Assembly (NCBI GenBank): GCA_030016385.1
Contig: JASEJN010000033.1
Span: 1 to 37,540, forward strand
Origin: Clostridiales bacterium
Lineage (GTDB): Bacteria; Bacillota; Clostridia; Clostridiales; Oxobacteraceae
Reading direction: 5' to 3'
DNA length: 37,540 bases
Of this stretch, positions 27,468 to 34,859 are shown piece after piece (positions within the stretch are counted from its first letter, which is position 1; each line of letters opens with the position of its first letter). The notes under the pieces are model-generated. The model had not been told where the DNA came from. It searched no databases and saw only the letters and a program-made list of their open reading frames with translations. A program made the position numbers and the translations under genes.

Positions 27468-27668
27468 TTATCTTGTAAAAATAATCAGCATGCCCGCAAT
27501 AACTAATATGAGTCCTGAAAGCTTTGCGGCAAGGACTGCCTTATCAGAAGGCTTTTTAATAAAAACGCTTAATACGGCCCTGCTTGCATATCCTAAAACC
27601 GCTCCCGCCACCAGAAATATTATAGACAAGATACTGAAAATTTCAAAGTGCAGCCCTATGTCGATCAT
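27468..27668 (-). CDS. 66-residue membrane protein between the T-box and valS
   Basis: Two hydrophobic helices (about 10-36 and 44-64) are separated by a short positive loop FIKKPSDKAV. GAAAGGAG lies in front of the ATG at ideal spacing, and the stop is 12 bases before valS, so the gene is very likely real and cotranscribed. I do not recognise the family. Its position means transcription should rise when charged tRNA-Val falls short, which would suit a role linked to amino-acid supply or membrane physiology, but that is inference. Confidence 0.7.
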   Translation of the reverse strand: MIDIGLHFEIFSILSIIFLVAGAVLGYASRAVLSVFIKKPSDKAVLAAKLSGLILVIAGMLIIFTR

Positions 27669-27706
27669 GGCTATCTCCTTTCAAACTTAAAGCCTTTAAA
27701 GCAAAT

Positions 27707-27938
27707 AAAAAAGCCCTTCGTCTGCAAGGACGAAAGACTTCAATCGCGGTACCACCTATTTTCCGGCACATGCCGGCTCTCAAACTGATAACGGTTCCCC
27801 CGTCAGGACCTACTGCTATTTCAGCCCTGAAGCTTTAAAGCTACATTCAATCGGCTTAGATTCAAAAGTGCCTTCCAGCCTGCGAGCACTTCTCTCTTTT
27901 GCCTGAAGCCGATTTACTCCTCTTTTTCATCGCCTTTA
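27707..27938 (-). ncRNA. T-box leader, valine specific
   Basis: The canonical T-box sequence AGGTGGTACCGCG is at 27757-27745. Stem I contains the AGTA segment of the specifier loop region, with the helix ATCGGCTT/AAGCCGAT. The specifier loop 3' strand GAATGTAGC offers GTA (27844-27842), a valine codon matching the downstream valS and the tRNA-Val(UAC) gene in this window. The terminator is AAGTCTTTCGTCC / AGACGAAGGGCTT followed by T residues at 27712-27707. Uncharged tRNA-Val would stabilise the antiterminator and allow transcription of the membrane gene and valS. Confidence 0.93.
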
Positions 27939-27944
27939 TATATT

Positions 27945-27974
27945 ATAATATACCCATATTTTTGAAAATGTCAA
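27945..27974 (-). promoter_or_regulatory. Promoter of the T-box/valS transcript
   Basis: Minus strand: -35 TTGACA (27974-27969), 18-base spacer, -10 TATTAT (27950-27945), placing the start of transcription just before Stem I of the T-box. Confidence 0.7.
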
Positions 27975-27985
27975 CATCTTTATAG

Positions 27986-28825
27986 CTATGTAGAAGAAAT
28001 GGCCATGCTTCCCATAGATTCCCATACCTTTTCAAATACCTCTTTCTTAATCTGCTCGTTTTTCCGACCGTTATATGGATTATTTACATAGCAATACCAT
28101 TCGTCATAGCCGACAAGCAAAACCGCATGTTCTGAAAAAGTGGCTTTGATATCCTTCCCATCCTTTTCCCATGTCACAAATTTTTTTGCAACGTTATAAT
28201 TTACCGTAACCCATACGACAACAGGGTTTCCATTCTGTATGCTTCTAAATAATGAATCGATACCCTTACCTGTTAAATTTACAGATTTTCCAGGCATATA
28301 TTTTTCAAGCAATTCCAGCAAAGGCTTATCATAAACACCGTATCCAGGCTTCTTGCCTGTGATATCACCAACAAAGCCATAATTCGGATCTCCCCATCTG
28401 ATTATATTCCCAGACTTATCGCGAACAAGAGGAGTACTGTCCTTTTTTACTAGCCTCGCGAGAGTCATTTTATCGGACTTGGCAATCCCCTTATATTTAA
28501 GGAGCATGGCTAAACTTGTGACCTCGCATCCATTGTACAATCCTGGATTTTGCTTAATAACCGGCACGTCAAGCAAACTGCTTTTATTTAGAGGAGGCTG
28601 AGTCGGCAATTCATCAGATGGATCGGCGGAAAAAGTATTTGCTTCATTCTTCTCCCTATTCTCATTATTATCATTCTTTTCCTTATCATCCGATGATATG
28701 TTTGTATTATCATTTTGTTTCTTTATATCTTGACTCTGGCCCTGAATCAATATACTCCTGTAGTTTATGGCCAGTGTAATCGCGATTATACCTATTACCA
28801 TAGGTATAATCGGTTTTTTCTTCAC
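27986..28825 (-). CDS. Membrane-anchored C39-like cysteine peptidase
   Basis: About 279 residues from the GTG at 28825, which has GAGGTG seven bases upstream. An N-terminal membrane helix (PMVIGIIAITLAI) is followed by a low-complexity Asn/Asp/Glu/Lys spacer of about 60 residues and a Peptidase_C39_2 domain. The catalytic cysteine is in YNGCEVTSLAMLL, the histidine in FSEHAVLLVGYD, and the last polar residue in YVNNPYNGR. Such proteins are usually extracytoplasmic papain-like enzymes of unknown substrate. The gene is the last of the ordinary chromosomal block; Rhs debris starts about 70 bases upstream. Confidence 0.82.
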   Translation of the reverse strand: MKKKPIIPMVIGIIAITLAINYRSILIQGQSQDIKKQNDNTNISSDDKEKNDNNENREKNEANTFSADPSDELPTQPPLNKSSLLDVPVIKQNPGLYNGCEVTSLAMLLKYKGIAKSDKMTLARLVKKDSTPLVRDKSGNIIRWGDPNYGFVGDITGKKPGYGVYDKPLLELLEKYMPGKSVNLTGKGIDSLFRSIQNGNPVVVWVTVNYNVAKKFVTWEKDGKDIKATFSEHAVLLVGYDEWYCYVNNPYNGRKNEQIKKEVFEKVWESMGSMAISST

Positions 28826-28918
28826 TATAATATCACCTCGTTTCAAATAAATACATATAGAGAACAGTAAATCCGATTTTGTCAGTTGTAATATTATCTA
28901 TAACCGATTATGTATTTA

Positions 28919-29340
28919 TTATATACCGAAATTCATTCCCATGCGTATATAGTACATAACTTTTGCTGTTTTATTATTAAATGGATTTGTATTAAGAGAT
29001 GTTTCTTTATTAACCTTCCCTGCGCCCTCACTTTTAGGCACATTCCCCAGTATGGCCATATCCTGCAATGCAACCATTACTGACCCTATCTCGGTAAAAT
29101 AATATACGTCATAGTTACCTTGATAGACATAATCCCTTATCAGATTAGTCGATGCAGTCCCGCTGCCTGTAAAACCATGACATATATCCTGCACACCTTC
29201 CAATACATCTGATATTCCCATGGATGCGGCTGTCCCTCCGGAACCCAACGTTGCCACATCCATTCAAGTGCTGACATTCAAAGATTCTCTGTAAAGTCTA
29301 TCATGCTTATAGGGTTGCTACCAATACATAGATTAAACAA
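28919..29340 (-). pseudogene. Rhs fragment: core end plus pre-toxin segment with short tail
   Basis: Minus strand. At 29340-29283 a degenerate Rhs core end can be read (SNPISMIDFTEN, compare the consensus GNPxxxxDPTG), followed by stops. From 29263 an open frame reads LGSGGTAASMGISDVLEGVQ and continues through RDYVYQGNYDVYY to GNVPKSEGAGK. This is the pre-toxin region also present at 36911-37145. After GAGK the usual toxin module is replaced by 31 residues ending MYYIRMGMNFGI. No start codon with ribosome site exists; this is a dead end of an Rhs gene. The gap up to 29500 shows nothing else. Confidence 0.6.
29018..29252. repeat. Rhs pre-toxin direct repeat, copy 1 (copy 2 at 36911-37145)
   Basis: The two 235-base segments align without any gap at a constant offset of 7893 and differ at about ten positions. 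They encode the conserved stretch ahead of variable Rhs toxin ends and are a substrate for homologous recombination that could swap or delete the cassettes between them. Confidence 0.85.
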
Positions 29341-29500
29341 CTCTATTATGCAGGTGTCCTTTATATAATCCCTGCCATGCACTGATATACCAAATGATCT
29401 ATCGCTTCATTAACTGAAAACTCAACGAACTAGAATCCATAAAATCAAAACCTAAAGGACTAAGCTAATAGCTATAAATCATCAAATTCAATTAATCTTC

Positions 29501-29965
29501 TTAGTATCTTGATTTCAAATAAATATTGATATCAAGTTTTGAATTATCATTTAACTTAATAATATTAGCCCAAGAAAAAAATCTTGAATTTTGGGATTCC
29601 TTATATCTTTTTATTTCGGTATCAGTGATTCCAGTATACTCTTGATAAATATACATTGCATTTATAGCTCTTGATAAAGATTCTATATCTAAAACTGAAA
29701 TTTCAATTTGTGATTTACAATCATCAAGTCCTGATTGGTAATCCATTATAAAAAGTGCTTGTTCTTTTTTTATTTCCTCTTTTAACCAATCTTTGGTCAC
29801 CGTAATATTACCTGTTTCATCGGAGAGTGGTAATATAAAATTATAATCATTTTTTCGATTAGCGAAAAGTCTAATTTTTGTTGCAATATTTGGAATTGGA
29901 TTCCCTGTATAATTCTCACAAATTATAATATTGATAATATCTGGAAATACGCTCAACTCTCTCAC
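29501..29965 (-). CDS. Putative immunity protein for the adjacent toxin end
   Basis: A 154-residue acidic protein starting with GTG right after the toxin-end stop (no gap). It is rich in Ile, Asn and Asp and contains VTKDWLKEEIKKEQALFIMDYQSGLDDCKSQIEISVLD and SRAINAMYIYQEY. No signal peptide or membrane helix. I recognise no family, and the immunity role is inferred from its position immediately after an Rhs-like C-terminus, as is usual for polymorphic toxins. Low GC like the toxin end, in contrast with the GC-richer conjugative genes upstream. Confidence 0.5.
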   Translation of the reverse strand: MRELSVFPDIINIIICENYTGNPIPNIATKIRLFANRKNDYNFILPLSDETGNITVTKDWLKEEIKKEQALFIMDYQSGLDDCKSQIEISVLDIESLSRAINAMYIYQEYTGITDTEIKRYKESQNSRFFSWANIIKLNDNSKLDINIYLKSRY

Positions 29966-30162
29966 CTACTTTAATCTAAATATTTTACTAAAATCAACAG
30001 GTATAGGCTGCTTTGTAATAAGTTCTATTCCAGTACCACCTTCAACATTACCACCATAACTGTAACTTACTGCATCCATATCAAATTCCACTCTATACAT
30101 TGGCGACTCTGTGGCTCCAAATGGATTTTGCTTACCTATTTGAAGTCCATTTTCAGCATGAT
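29966..30162 (-). pseudogene. Toxin C-terminus fragment joined to a conjugative-element gene
   Basis: About 65 residues from NHAENGLQIGKQNPFGATES through YRVEFDMDAVSYSYGG to PIPVDFSKIFRLK, in a frame with no start of its own. The frame runs into the reverse side of the small conjugative gene 30153-30455 at about 30162, where both sequence character and GC content change. The GG-x-G-x-E near the end resembles tails of several ADP-ribosyl-transferase-like or nuclease toxins, but I cannot name a family. It is immediately followed by a putative immunity gene. Confidence 0.45.
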
Positions 30163-30455
30163 TTGCATTTCTCCCGCATTTGTTCGCATTTATCTTTAAT
30201 CTCGGCGGCCTCCTGTACTGTGAGATCACGCCGACCACCGGTAATCCGCACTTCCAGTTCCAAGCCATAAGTGGATAACAGTTCTTCCAGCATATCCTCC
30301 GGCGTTTCGCAAGGCTCGGCAGTAAGGCTCCAATTGTTGGCCGCGCTCCCACAATCCAATACAACATAACCTCGCTTGCTCGTTACCACTTTGCATTCCT
30401 CGTCATGCGAAAGGAAATCGCTGAAAACCTCCAGCACCTTTTCGAATGTCAGCAT
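30153..30455 (-). CDS. Small conserved protein of clostridial conjugative elements
   Basis: About 100 residues from the ATG at 30455, with AAGGAA nine bases upstream. The sequence MLTFEKVLEVFSDFLSHDEE, then VVTSKRGYVVLDCGSAANNW and PCETPEDMLEELLSTYGLELE is of the kind found in accessory genes of Tn916/Tn1549-like and Tn4451-like elements. Function unknown. The end, EKCKSC, lies exactly at the junction with the toxin fragment, so its last residues may not be original. Confidence 0.6.
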   Translation of the reverse strand: MLTFEKVLEVFSDFLSHDEECKVVTSKRGYVVLDCGSAANNWSLTAEPCETPEDMLEELLSTYGLELEVRITGGRRDLTVQEAAEIKDKCEQMREKCKSC

Positions 30456-30528
30456 GATAAACATTTCCTTTTTAGAATAATTCTGTGATATGTTTTCTCT
30501 ACCACATACACACAGTTTATCATACGGT

Positions 30529-30732
30529 TCACATTTGCTGTATCTCATTGCGCAGCATCCGCATGATTTTATCGCTCATGGTTTCGCTGCTGGTGGCACT
30601 AAAATTAATCGTCACCTGGTAGGTGGTTTTGCCGATCTTCTTCACAAGCGCAGGACGCACATCCCTCTGCGCGGGTAGTAGCGGCTGTTTCCTATCGGCT
30701 GAAGTAATAGCGGCGGCGTTTTTATTGTTCAT
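30529..30732 (-). CDS. TnpW-like small transposon protein
   Basis: About 67 residues from the ATG at 30732, preceded by AAGGGAG. The segment QPLLPAQRDVRPALVKKIGKTTYQVTINFSATSSETMSDKIMRML resembles the small TnpW-type proteins carried by integrative elements of Clostridia (pattern RPALVK-IG-TTY-V---FS-TS-ET--DKI). It sits between two other element genes with normal spacing. Function not established. Confidence 0.6.
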   Translation of the reverse strand: MNNKNAAAITSADRKQPLLPAQRDVRPALVKKIGKTTYQVTINFSATSSETMSDKIMRMLRNEIQQM

Positions 30733-30783
30733 GGACAACTCCCTTCTCAAAAGAAAATGCCCTCCATCCGCAGGATGAAAGGC

Positions 30784-30972
30784 TCATATTGTGTTACGGT
30801 CTTTTCTTTTTGCGCGTTTGGATTCATAGAGCGGACATTCCACAACCACTGCCCGAAAACTCTGCTTGCAGCCGTGGACGCATTTCCGGCACAGTAAATT
30901 GTATGTAATCCGGTTTCGATGGTTGAGAAACAAGGCCCATTCCAGTTTTCGTTTTTTACTCATTCTTGGCAT
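30784..30972 (-). CDS. Small cysteine-rich protein of a conjugative element
   Basis: A 62-residue basic protein, MPRMSKKRKLEWALFLNHRN followed by RITYNLLCRKCVHGCKQSFRAVVVECPLYESKRAKR. Four cysteines (CRKC, HGC, EC) could form a zinc site. AAAGGAG precedes the ATG. Proteins with this layout are frequent in Tn1549-like elements, with unknown function. Confidence 0.6.
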   Translation of the reverse strand: MPRMSKKRKLEWALFLNHRNRITYNLLCRKCVHGCKQSFRAVVVECPLYESKRAKRKDRNTI

Positions 30973-31210
30973 GGAAACTGCTCCTTTCCGCCGCTCACGG
31001 TGACATGAACCGATAGGCGGATTTTGTGTAGCTCCCCGGTGTCAATTCTGGAGAATTTTGCCCCTGTAAGGCTCCTTGCGGGAGGCAGTCGTATCGGAAA
31101 GCCGGGATAGGATGGATGGATAGGAATTGTCGTGTCTCAGTATCATTCCGGGGCTTTTTTCAGTGGTTATATTCTCACATCCTTTGAAAATAAATATTTT
31201 AGCTAAAGAG
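30973..31210. other. GC-richer element debris without a gene
   Basis: No convincing coding region. A minus-strand frame holds a short stretch SILSRLSDTTASRKEPYRG that may be the end of another element gene, but it lacks a start and I cannot place it. Confidence 0.35.
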
Positions 31211-31258
31211 TTGATAATGCAATGCAAACAGCATATAATATATATGCAATGAATTGCA
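31211..31258 (+). promoter_or_regulatory. Promoter and palindromic operator of the relB-yafQ pair
   Basis: TTGATA (31211-31216), 17-base spacer, TATAAT (31234-31239). A palindrome TGCAATGAATTGCA (31245-31258) covers the predicted transcription start, and a second half-site ATGCAATGCA lies in the spacer. This arrangement suits autorepression by the antitoxin or the toxin-antitoxin complex. Confidence 0.75.
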
Positions 31259-31273
31259 AAGGAGTTGATTATT

Positions 31274-31549
31274 GTGGCTAATACAACAAATTTCAGTGTC
31301 CGTATGGACAGCGACATCAAAAAACAGTGCGAGGCGCTTTATGGAGAGCTTGGCATGAATCTCACAACGGCCATTAACGTATTTTTGAGGCAGTCGCTTC
31401 GGTCGGGCGGTTTTCCGTTTGATGTGACGCTCAACACGCCGAATGCCGTTACCATCGCCGCCATGCAGGAAGCTGAGCGCATTGCCCGCGACCCCAACGC
31501 AAAACGCTACAGCGATGTAGAGGAAGCGTTGAGGGAACTTAAAAAATGA
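31274..31549 (+). CDS. RelB/DinJ-family antitoxin
   Basis: About 91 residues from the GTG at 31274 (AAAGGAG nine bases before); a TTG three codons earlier is possible. The N-terminal ribbon-helix-helix is ANTTNFSVRMDSDIKKQCEALYGELGMNLTTAINVFLRQSLR, a clear DinJ/RelB pattern. The C-terminal part NAVTIAAMQEAERIARDPNAKRYSDVEEALRELKK is the toxin-wrapping segment. It shares the ATGA overlap with the toxin gene. Its codon use and GC differ from the neighbouring AT-rich toxin ends, consistent with arrival on the conjugative element. Confidence 0.9.
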   Translation: MANTTNFSVRMDSDIKKQCEALYGELGMNLTTAINVFLRQSLRSGGFPFDVTLNTPNAVTIAAMQEAERIARDPNAKRYSDVEEALRELKK

Positions 31550-31827
31550 AATTGGATATTGTTTGGACATCCCAATTTAAGAAAGACTACAAGCTGGAGA
31601 TGAAACGCGGGCAAAGCATCGATCTGTTGGACAATATCATTCGCCTGCTTGCCAAGGGCGAGCCGCTTTCAGAAACGAACCGCGACCATGCGCTATCTGG
31701 TAATTGGATAGGACATCGGGAATGTCATATTCAAAGCGACTGGCTGCTTGTGTACCGTGTGGAGAATGATATTCTTGTGCTGACACTGGCGCGTACCGGA
31801 ACCCACAGCGATCTGTTTGGGAAATGA
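31546..31827 (+). CDS. YafQ-family mRNA interferase toxin
   Basis: A 93-residue RelE-superfamily toxin of the YafQ type, which cleaves mRNA on the ribosome. The active-site pattern is intact: DHALSGNW with His48, HIQSDWLLVY with His61, Asp65 and Trp66, and RTGTHSDLF with His87 and Phe91. It starts inside the antitoxin stop (4-base overlap). The pair lies on the strand opposite to the surrounding Rhs pieces and seems complete. Confidence 0.9.
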   Translation: MKLDIVWTSQFKKDYKLEMKRGQSIDLLDNIIRLLAKGEPLSETNRDHALSGNWIGHRECHIQSDWLLVYRVENDILVLTLARTGTHSDLFGK

Positions 31828-31872
31828 AGCGACGCCGTACCGGGGAAGCCTGTGCGGCGTTTTGCTTGCCTG

Positions 31873-32521
31873 TCAGCGGTCATACTCCCGATCCCGCCGG
31901 GATTCGGCCTTGGCAAACTGATCGGAGGTTTTGCGTATTTTTCCCACGGCTTTGATGTCCTCGCGCATGGCCCGCATTTGCCGGTAAAGCTCGTTTTTGC
32001 GGGAGGTAAGGCGGTCAGCCTCGACCCGTCATTTTTTAGGATCAATAACTTCGCCGGATGCTTTCAGATCATCAAAATGCTTAGCGGCTGCATCGAACAA
32101 AACCAGTTCAGCGCGATGCTTCTCTGAGAAGGTATCCCGCATACCCGGCTTAATACCGGAAAAACGTTTGTGGACGGCTTTGTTTTCGGAATATTGCTTC
32201 CACATGGAAATGCGCTCATTGAGTTTGGCAAGCTTCCGCTTTACTTGTGAATTTGTTATTTTACCCCTGTTGGCGGGTTTAGGTGCAGGTGAGCTTTGCG
32301 GAACATATCTGCTTATACCCCCTCCTTCACCATTCCCTACAAGCATCTTCATATGACCGGTAGGGTCCGTCATGCTTGTGGGGTTGCCGTCGCAGTAGCT
32401 GTAAAGGTGTGATGTCCACGGCTCGTATGGGTTTCCACGTCGTAACCCTTTACCACCGTGCCTTCGGGATTTATGATGTTCGTCACGCTTCCCCTTATGT
32501 CATAATTATATGTGAAAGATT
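31873..32521 (-). pseudogene. Chimera of an Rhs core end and a conjugative relaxase tail
   Basis: Minus strand. 32521-32437 reads SFTYNYDIRGSVTNIINPEG and VVKGYD (Rhs repeat). After a frame change near 32437 it reads NPYEPWTSHLYSYCDGNP and TSMTDPTGHM (Rhs core end). The frame then runs without a break into KPANRGKITNSQVKRKLAKL, RISMWKQYSENKAVHKRFSG and EKHRAELVLFDAAAKHFDDL, which matches the C-terminal helical tail of Tn1549-like relaxases. At 32029 a frameshift occurs, and the tail continues as RVEADRLTSRKNELYRQMRA...IRKTSDQFAKAESRR to a stop at 31873. The chimera is not expected to be functional. Confidence 0.6.
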
Positions 32522-32793
32522 TTTTACCCATTAAAGTTCTGCTATACGAATAACGTACTACCTGTGAATGACAGAGTGAACTATATGGTTAAAAATCATA
32601 CAGGTTAAAGGCGAGTGCATCTTTAGGTGACTATAACTGCTGTGAAACTTCTAAATTTCAAACTTTTTAAGGTCTCTATTAATATCCATACCGATGGTAA
32701 AGTTCAAGGGGCAGCTTTTAGTTCTGCCGTTAATTCCTCTGCAGTTTTTCCTTTCAAGTGTATGTCTTCCAGAAGTACAAATCTTGCCTTCAG
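32522..32793. other. Degenerate stretch between Rhs core and IS110 copy 1
   Basis: No intact gene. Frames on the minus strand give pieces such as EDIHLKGKTAEELTAELKAA and, shifted, LNFTIGMDINRDLKKFEI, which look like the end of a frameshifted protein, possibly another toxin end. At 32587-32616 there is a weak third copy of the motif found in the structured repeats (AGGTTAAAGG). Confidence 0.35.
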
Positions 32794-33312
32794 TCAATGG
32801 TACTGAAGAATTTGCTGTAACTTTAGTATAACACCGACACCTGATGGTGTAAGACATTTTTCAGCGACAAGGGTGTCCCGACGGTTGACAAGCTGTGACA
32901 GCTTCCAATGGCTGTCCTCCGACTTTGCGTCGGGAAGGGTGTGAAGCTGGTTGATCAGCACTGTCGCCACGCAATAAGCGTCATGCTCATCGTTTTTCTT
33001 CATCATGGGCGCACTTTTGCGCTGGTAATAAGCCAGTGAAGGATTTACGTCCTTCACGATATATCCTTTTTCAATGAGCCATACCGCAAGGCTTCTGCCG
33101 TAGCCATAAGCGTTTTCCAGGCCGTAAATCGGGGACAGTCCCAACGCTAAGGCTTTCTTGTTTACCCGTTTTGCCAGCTTATTAAACTCGCTGGGCTTGT
33201 TTTCAATCACGATTACGTCTAATTTTTCATTCCAGCAATTCACCAGAACGGCGGTATGGGTGTCCTTGTGCAAATCCATACCGACATAGAGGTAATTTTC
33301 TCTTCTCTGCAT
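32794..33312 (-). pseudogene. IS110-family transposase copy 1, N-terminal half only
   Basis: From the ATG at 33312 (GAAGGGATGAT upstream) the frame encodes the DEDD RuvC-like domain: YVGMDLHKDTHTA with Asp13, YGLENAYGYG with Glu66 and KKNDEHDAYCVA with Asp108 and Asp111. Homology ends after SQLVNRRDTLVAEK near 32860; the last 20 residues are foreign, and the C-terminal Transposase_20 domain with the catalytic serine is missing. IS110 enzymes need both domains, so this copy is inactive. Confidence 0.85.
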
Positions 33313-33682
33313 ATCATCCCTTCTTTTATCCTGCCATCCACATAAAGCCCAGAGTACCGGCAACCTCAGATGATAGCCTTCGTTCTCAGAACGGGCAAGG
33401 GCGCGACAGCCTATCTACCGCAAGACTCTCAGTTTCAAACAGGTTATTTGCTTTGGTGTGTGATGTTAACTCTGTCTGAAACGGATTGCAAGTCATTTCT
33501 GCGTTTTGTATCAAAACTGTCAACTACAGAAAAAAGAAAAAACGGAGGTTTTTCGTACCCCCTTATACCCCCCTCTGGCACAAATTTTACCACAGAACAG
33601 ATTTCCTGTAAATCCATGGTTCACCATGAACCATGGGGTGCAAGCCAGTTTACATGTTCGTTACCGGCACTCTACAGAAGCT
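33224..33682. repeat. IS110 5'-end direct repeat, copy 1 (copy 2 at 35236-35693)
   Basis: About 459 bases in direct orientation, nearly identical to 35236-35693 apart from one single-base gap and scattered changes. It covers the first 30 codons of the transposase and about 370 bases upstream, and identity stops abruptly at 33682/35693, which probably marks the element's left end. Confidence 0.85.
33313..33682 (-). ncRNA. IS110 noncoding left end, putative bridge RNA region, copy 1
   Basis: About 370 bases upstream of the transposase start, conserved in both copies but with no credible ORF. It contains a 10-bp palindrome, CCATGGTTCA (33614-33623) with TGAACCATGG (33627-33636), and other short inverted segments. 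IS110-family elements are known to encode a structured bridge RNA in a noncoding end; placing it here is inference from conservation and position. Confidence 0.45.
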
Positions 33683-33734
33683 ACATGTTACATTTTCATA
33701 AATACACTCGTTATCCGACGCTCAAATGCTTAAT

Positions 33735-34060
33735 GCCGTAAGCCACCGTGTGCCGCTGTGTAGCGTTTTAGTTACCGCCATAAGGTGTTTGCCCCTTCGG
33801 CAAAAATGAAACCGGATTTGGCGGCTTTCTGCGATAGAACCTTTCCCTTCAAAATGCAGCCCCAAAACGTGTTCATCCCCTCAATCACAGGGTGAACCAT
33901 GGGGTCGAAAACCATGCAGGTTAAAGGAGCGGGGTCAAAGCCCTCCCCGGCGCAATCTACATCAGCCCGCAATGCGGGCTGAAAGGCAAAACCTATCGGG
34001 GTCGGATTTGCGGTGTTGGGGTCGCAATCGGAGTTGTGCTATGCCGAATCCCATATTTGT
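33735..34060 (-). repeat. Diverged structured repeat A, downstream of an immunity gene
   Basis: Similar to 35800-36080. The best-conserved part, 33901-33936, matches 35903-35938 in 35 of 36 bases. Hairpin 33963-33981 (CAGCCCGC / GCGGGCTG) has a counterpart in copy B with a different but still pairing stem. Located directly 3' of the immunity gene 34091-34483 and before the IS110 left end. A 66-codon frame inside it has no ribosome site and is not accepted. Confidence 0.5.
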
Positions 34061-34090
34061 CAAGGATCATATCGGGGTCATTGCTAACCC

Positions 34091-34483
34091 CTATAACCAT
34101 TTTCTTTTTAACCGTTCTAAATCTCTTTCATTGCCTGAATCATAGGTAAGCACAATTTCGTGATCAGACTTAGGCCATTTGTCTACTGCATTCGTATACC
34201 CTTCGAGCATCGAAATAAAACCATTTTTAACGTAAAGGATAAACCCTACAGCTCCAGTTATTCCGTTAATATTTCCATCAACATCACCTATCTGAAATGA
34301 CTTATTATTAATACTTAAATCATCTCTACCTTTGAGTGAGAAGTGGATAAAGAAACCAACGTCAGAGCGTTCTATTGATACCACTTTTGCTACAGTATAC
34401 TGCTCTCTTAGCAGATTCAACGTCTTTTCGTCGCCAGCTAATAACATTTCCATCAGTTTTTTTTCAAAGTTTTCGTTTATCAT
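34091..34483 (-). CDS. Putative immunity protein for toxin end CT2
   Basis: A 130-residue protein with MINENFEKKLMEMLLAGDEK, a middle part VVSIERSDVGFFIHFSLKGRDD and the segment GAVGFILYVKNGFISMLEGYT, then DHEIVLTYDSGNERDLERLKRKW. The block with GF-x-L-x-V-x-N-G-x-x-SMLEGYT recalls small immunity-like proteins seen next to Rhs and CdiA ends, but I cannot give a family name. AGAGGAG precedes the ATG, and it begins 18 bases after the toxin stop. Soluble, no signal peptide. Confidence 0.55.
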   Translation of the reverse strand: MINENFEKKLMEMLLAGDEKTLNLLREQYTVAKVVSIERSDVGFFIHFSLKGRDDLSINNKSFQIGDVDGNINGITGAVGFILYVKNGFISMLEGYTNAVDKWPKSDHEIVLTYDSGNERDLERLKRKWL

Positions 34484-34501
34484 AATTCAGCATCTCCTCT
34501 C

Positions 34502-34795
34502 TTAAGGTATAAAGGCGGTGCCAATTTTGACTTGCCCGTCTATTACTGTTCCTCTGACTGTAATATTTGTACCATTAACGTTTACAACAATGTCTTTAAA
34601 ATTACCAGTAATGTTATTTGAATTTGCATATTTTTGTGTTGCGTTTTCCAAAGCATTAAATGCTTTGGTTTGATCTCCACCATATTTTTTTAGGAAGCTG
34701 TCAAAATTATGCTCAGAGTTGTTGAAAATATGATTAAGCTTGTTTGGATCAACATTCTTACCCGCGCCCTCAGGTGGAAGAAGATATATCTCAGA
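34502..34795 (-). pseudogene. Orphan Rhs-type toxin C-terminus CT2
   Basis: A frame without start, open from 34795 to the TAA at 34504-34502. After the junction signature PPEGAGK (compare PKSEGAGK in the pre-toxin repeats) it reads NVDPNKLNHIFNNSEHNFDS, then KAFNALENATQKYANSN and IVVNVNGTNITVRGTVIDGQ, ending VKIGTAFIP. The layout (H-x-F-x-x-x-E-H-N, later a beta-rich end with IGTAFI) is that of polymorphic-toxin modules found at Rhs and CdiA ends; the activity is unknown to me. A putative immunity gene follows. The conserved Rhs part upstream has been replaced by IS110 sequence. Confidence 0.6.
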
Positions 34796-34859
34796 TCAAG
34801 GGTGAGAATCCGTATCACTTTTAAAAATTAAAGGACAATTTCATGCTGTGCTGTAACAA

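Noticed and set aside
33614..33636. CRISPR-like or att-like palindrome
   Set aside because: Only a single palindrome per IS110 copy; no spacer-repeat array, so it is treated as part of the IS noncoding end.
33772..33972. 66-codon frame in structured repeat A
   Set aside because: The related repeat B keeps the hairpins and not the frame, and there is no ribosome site.
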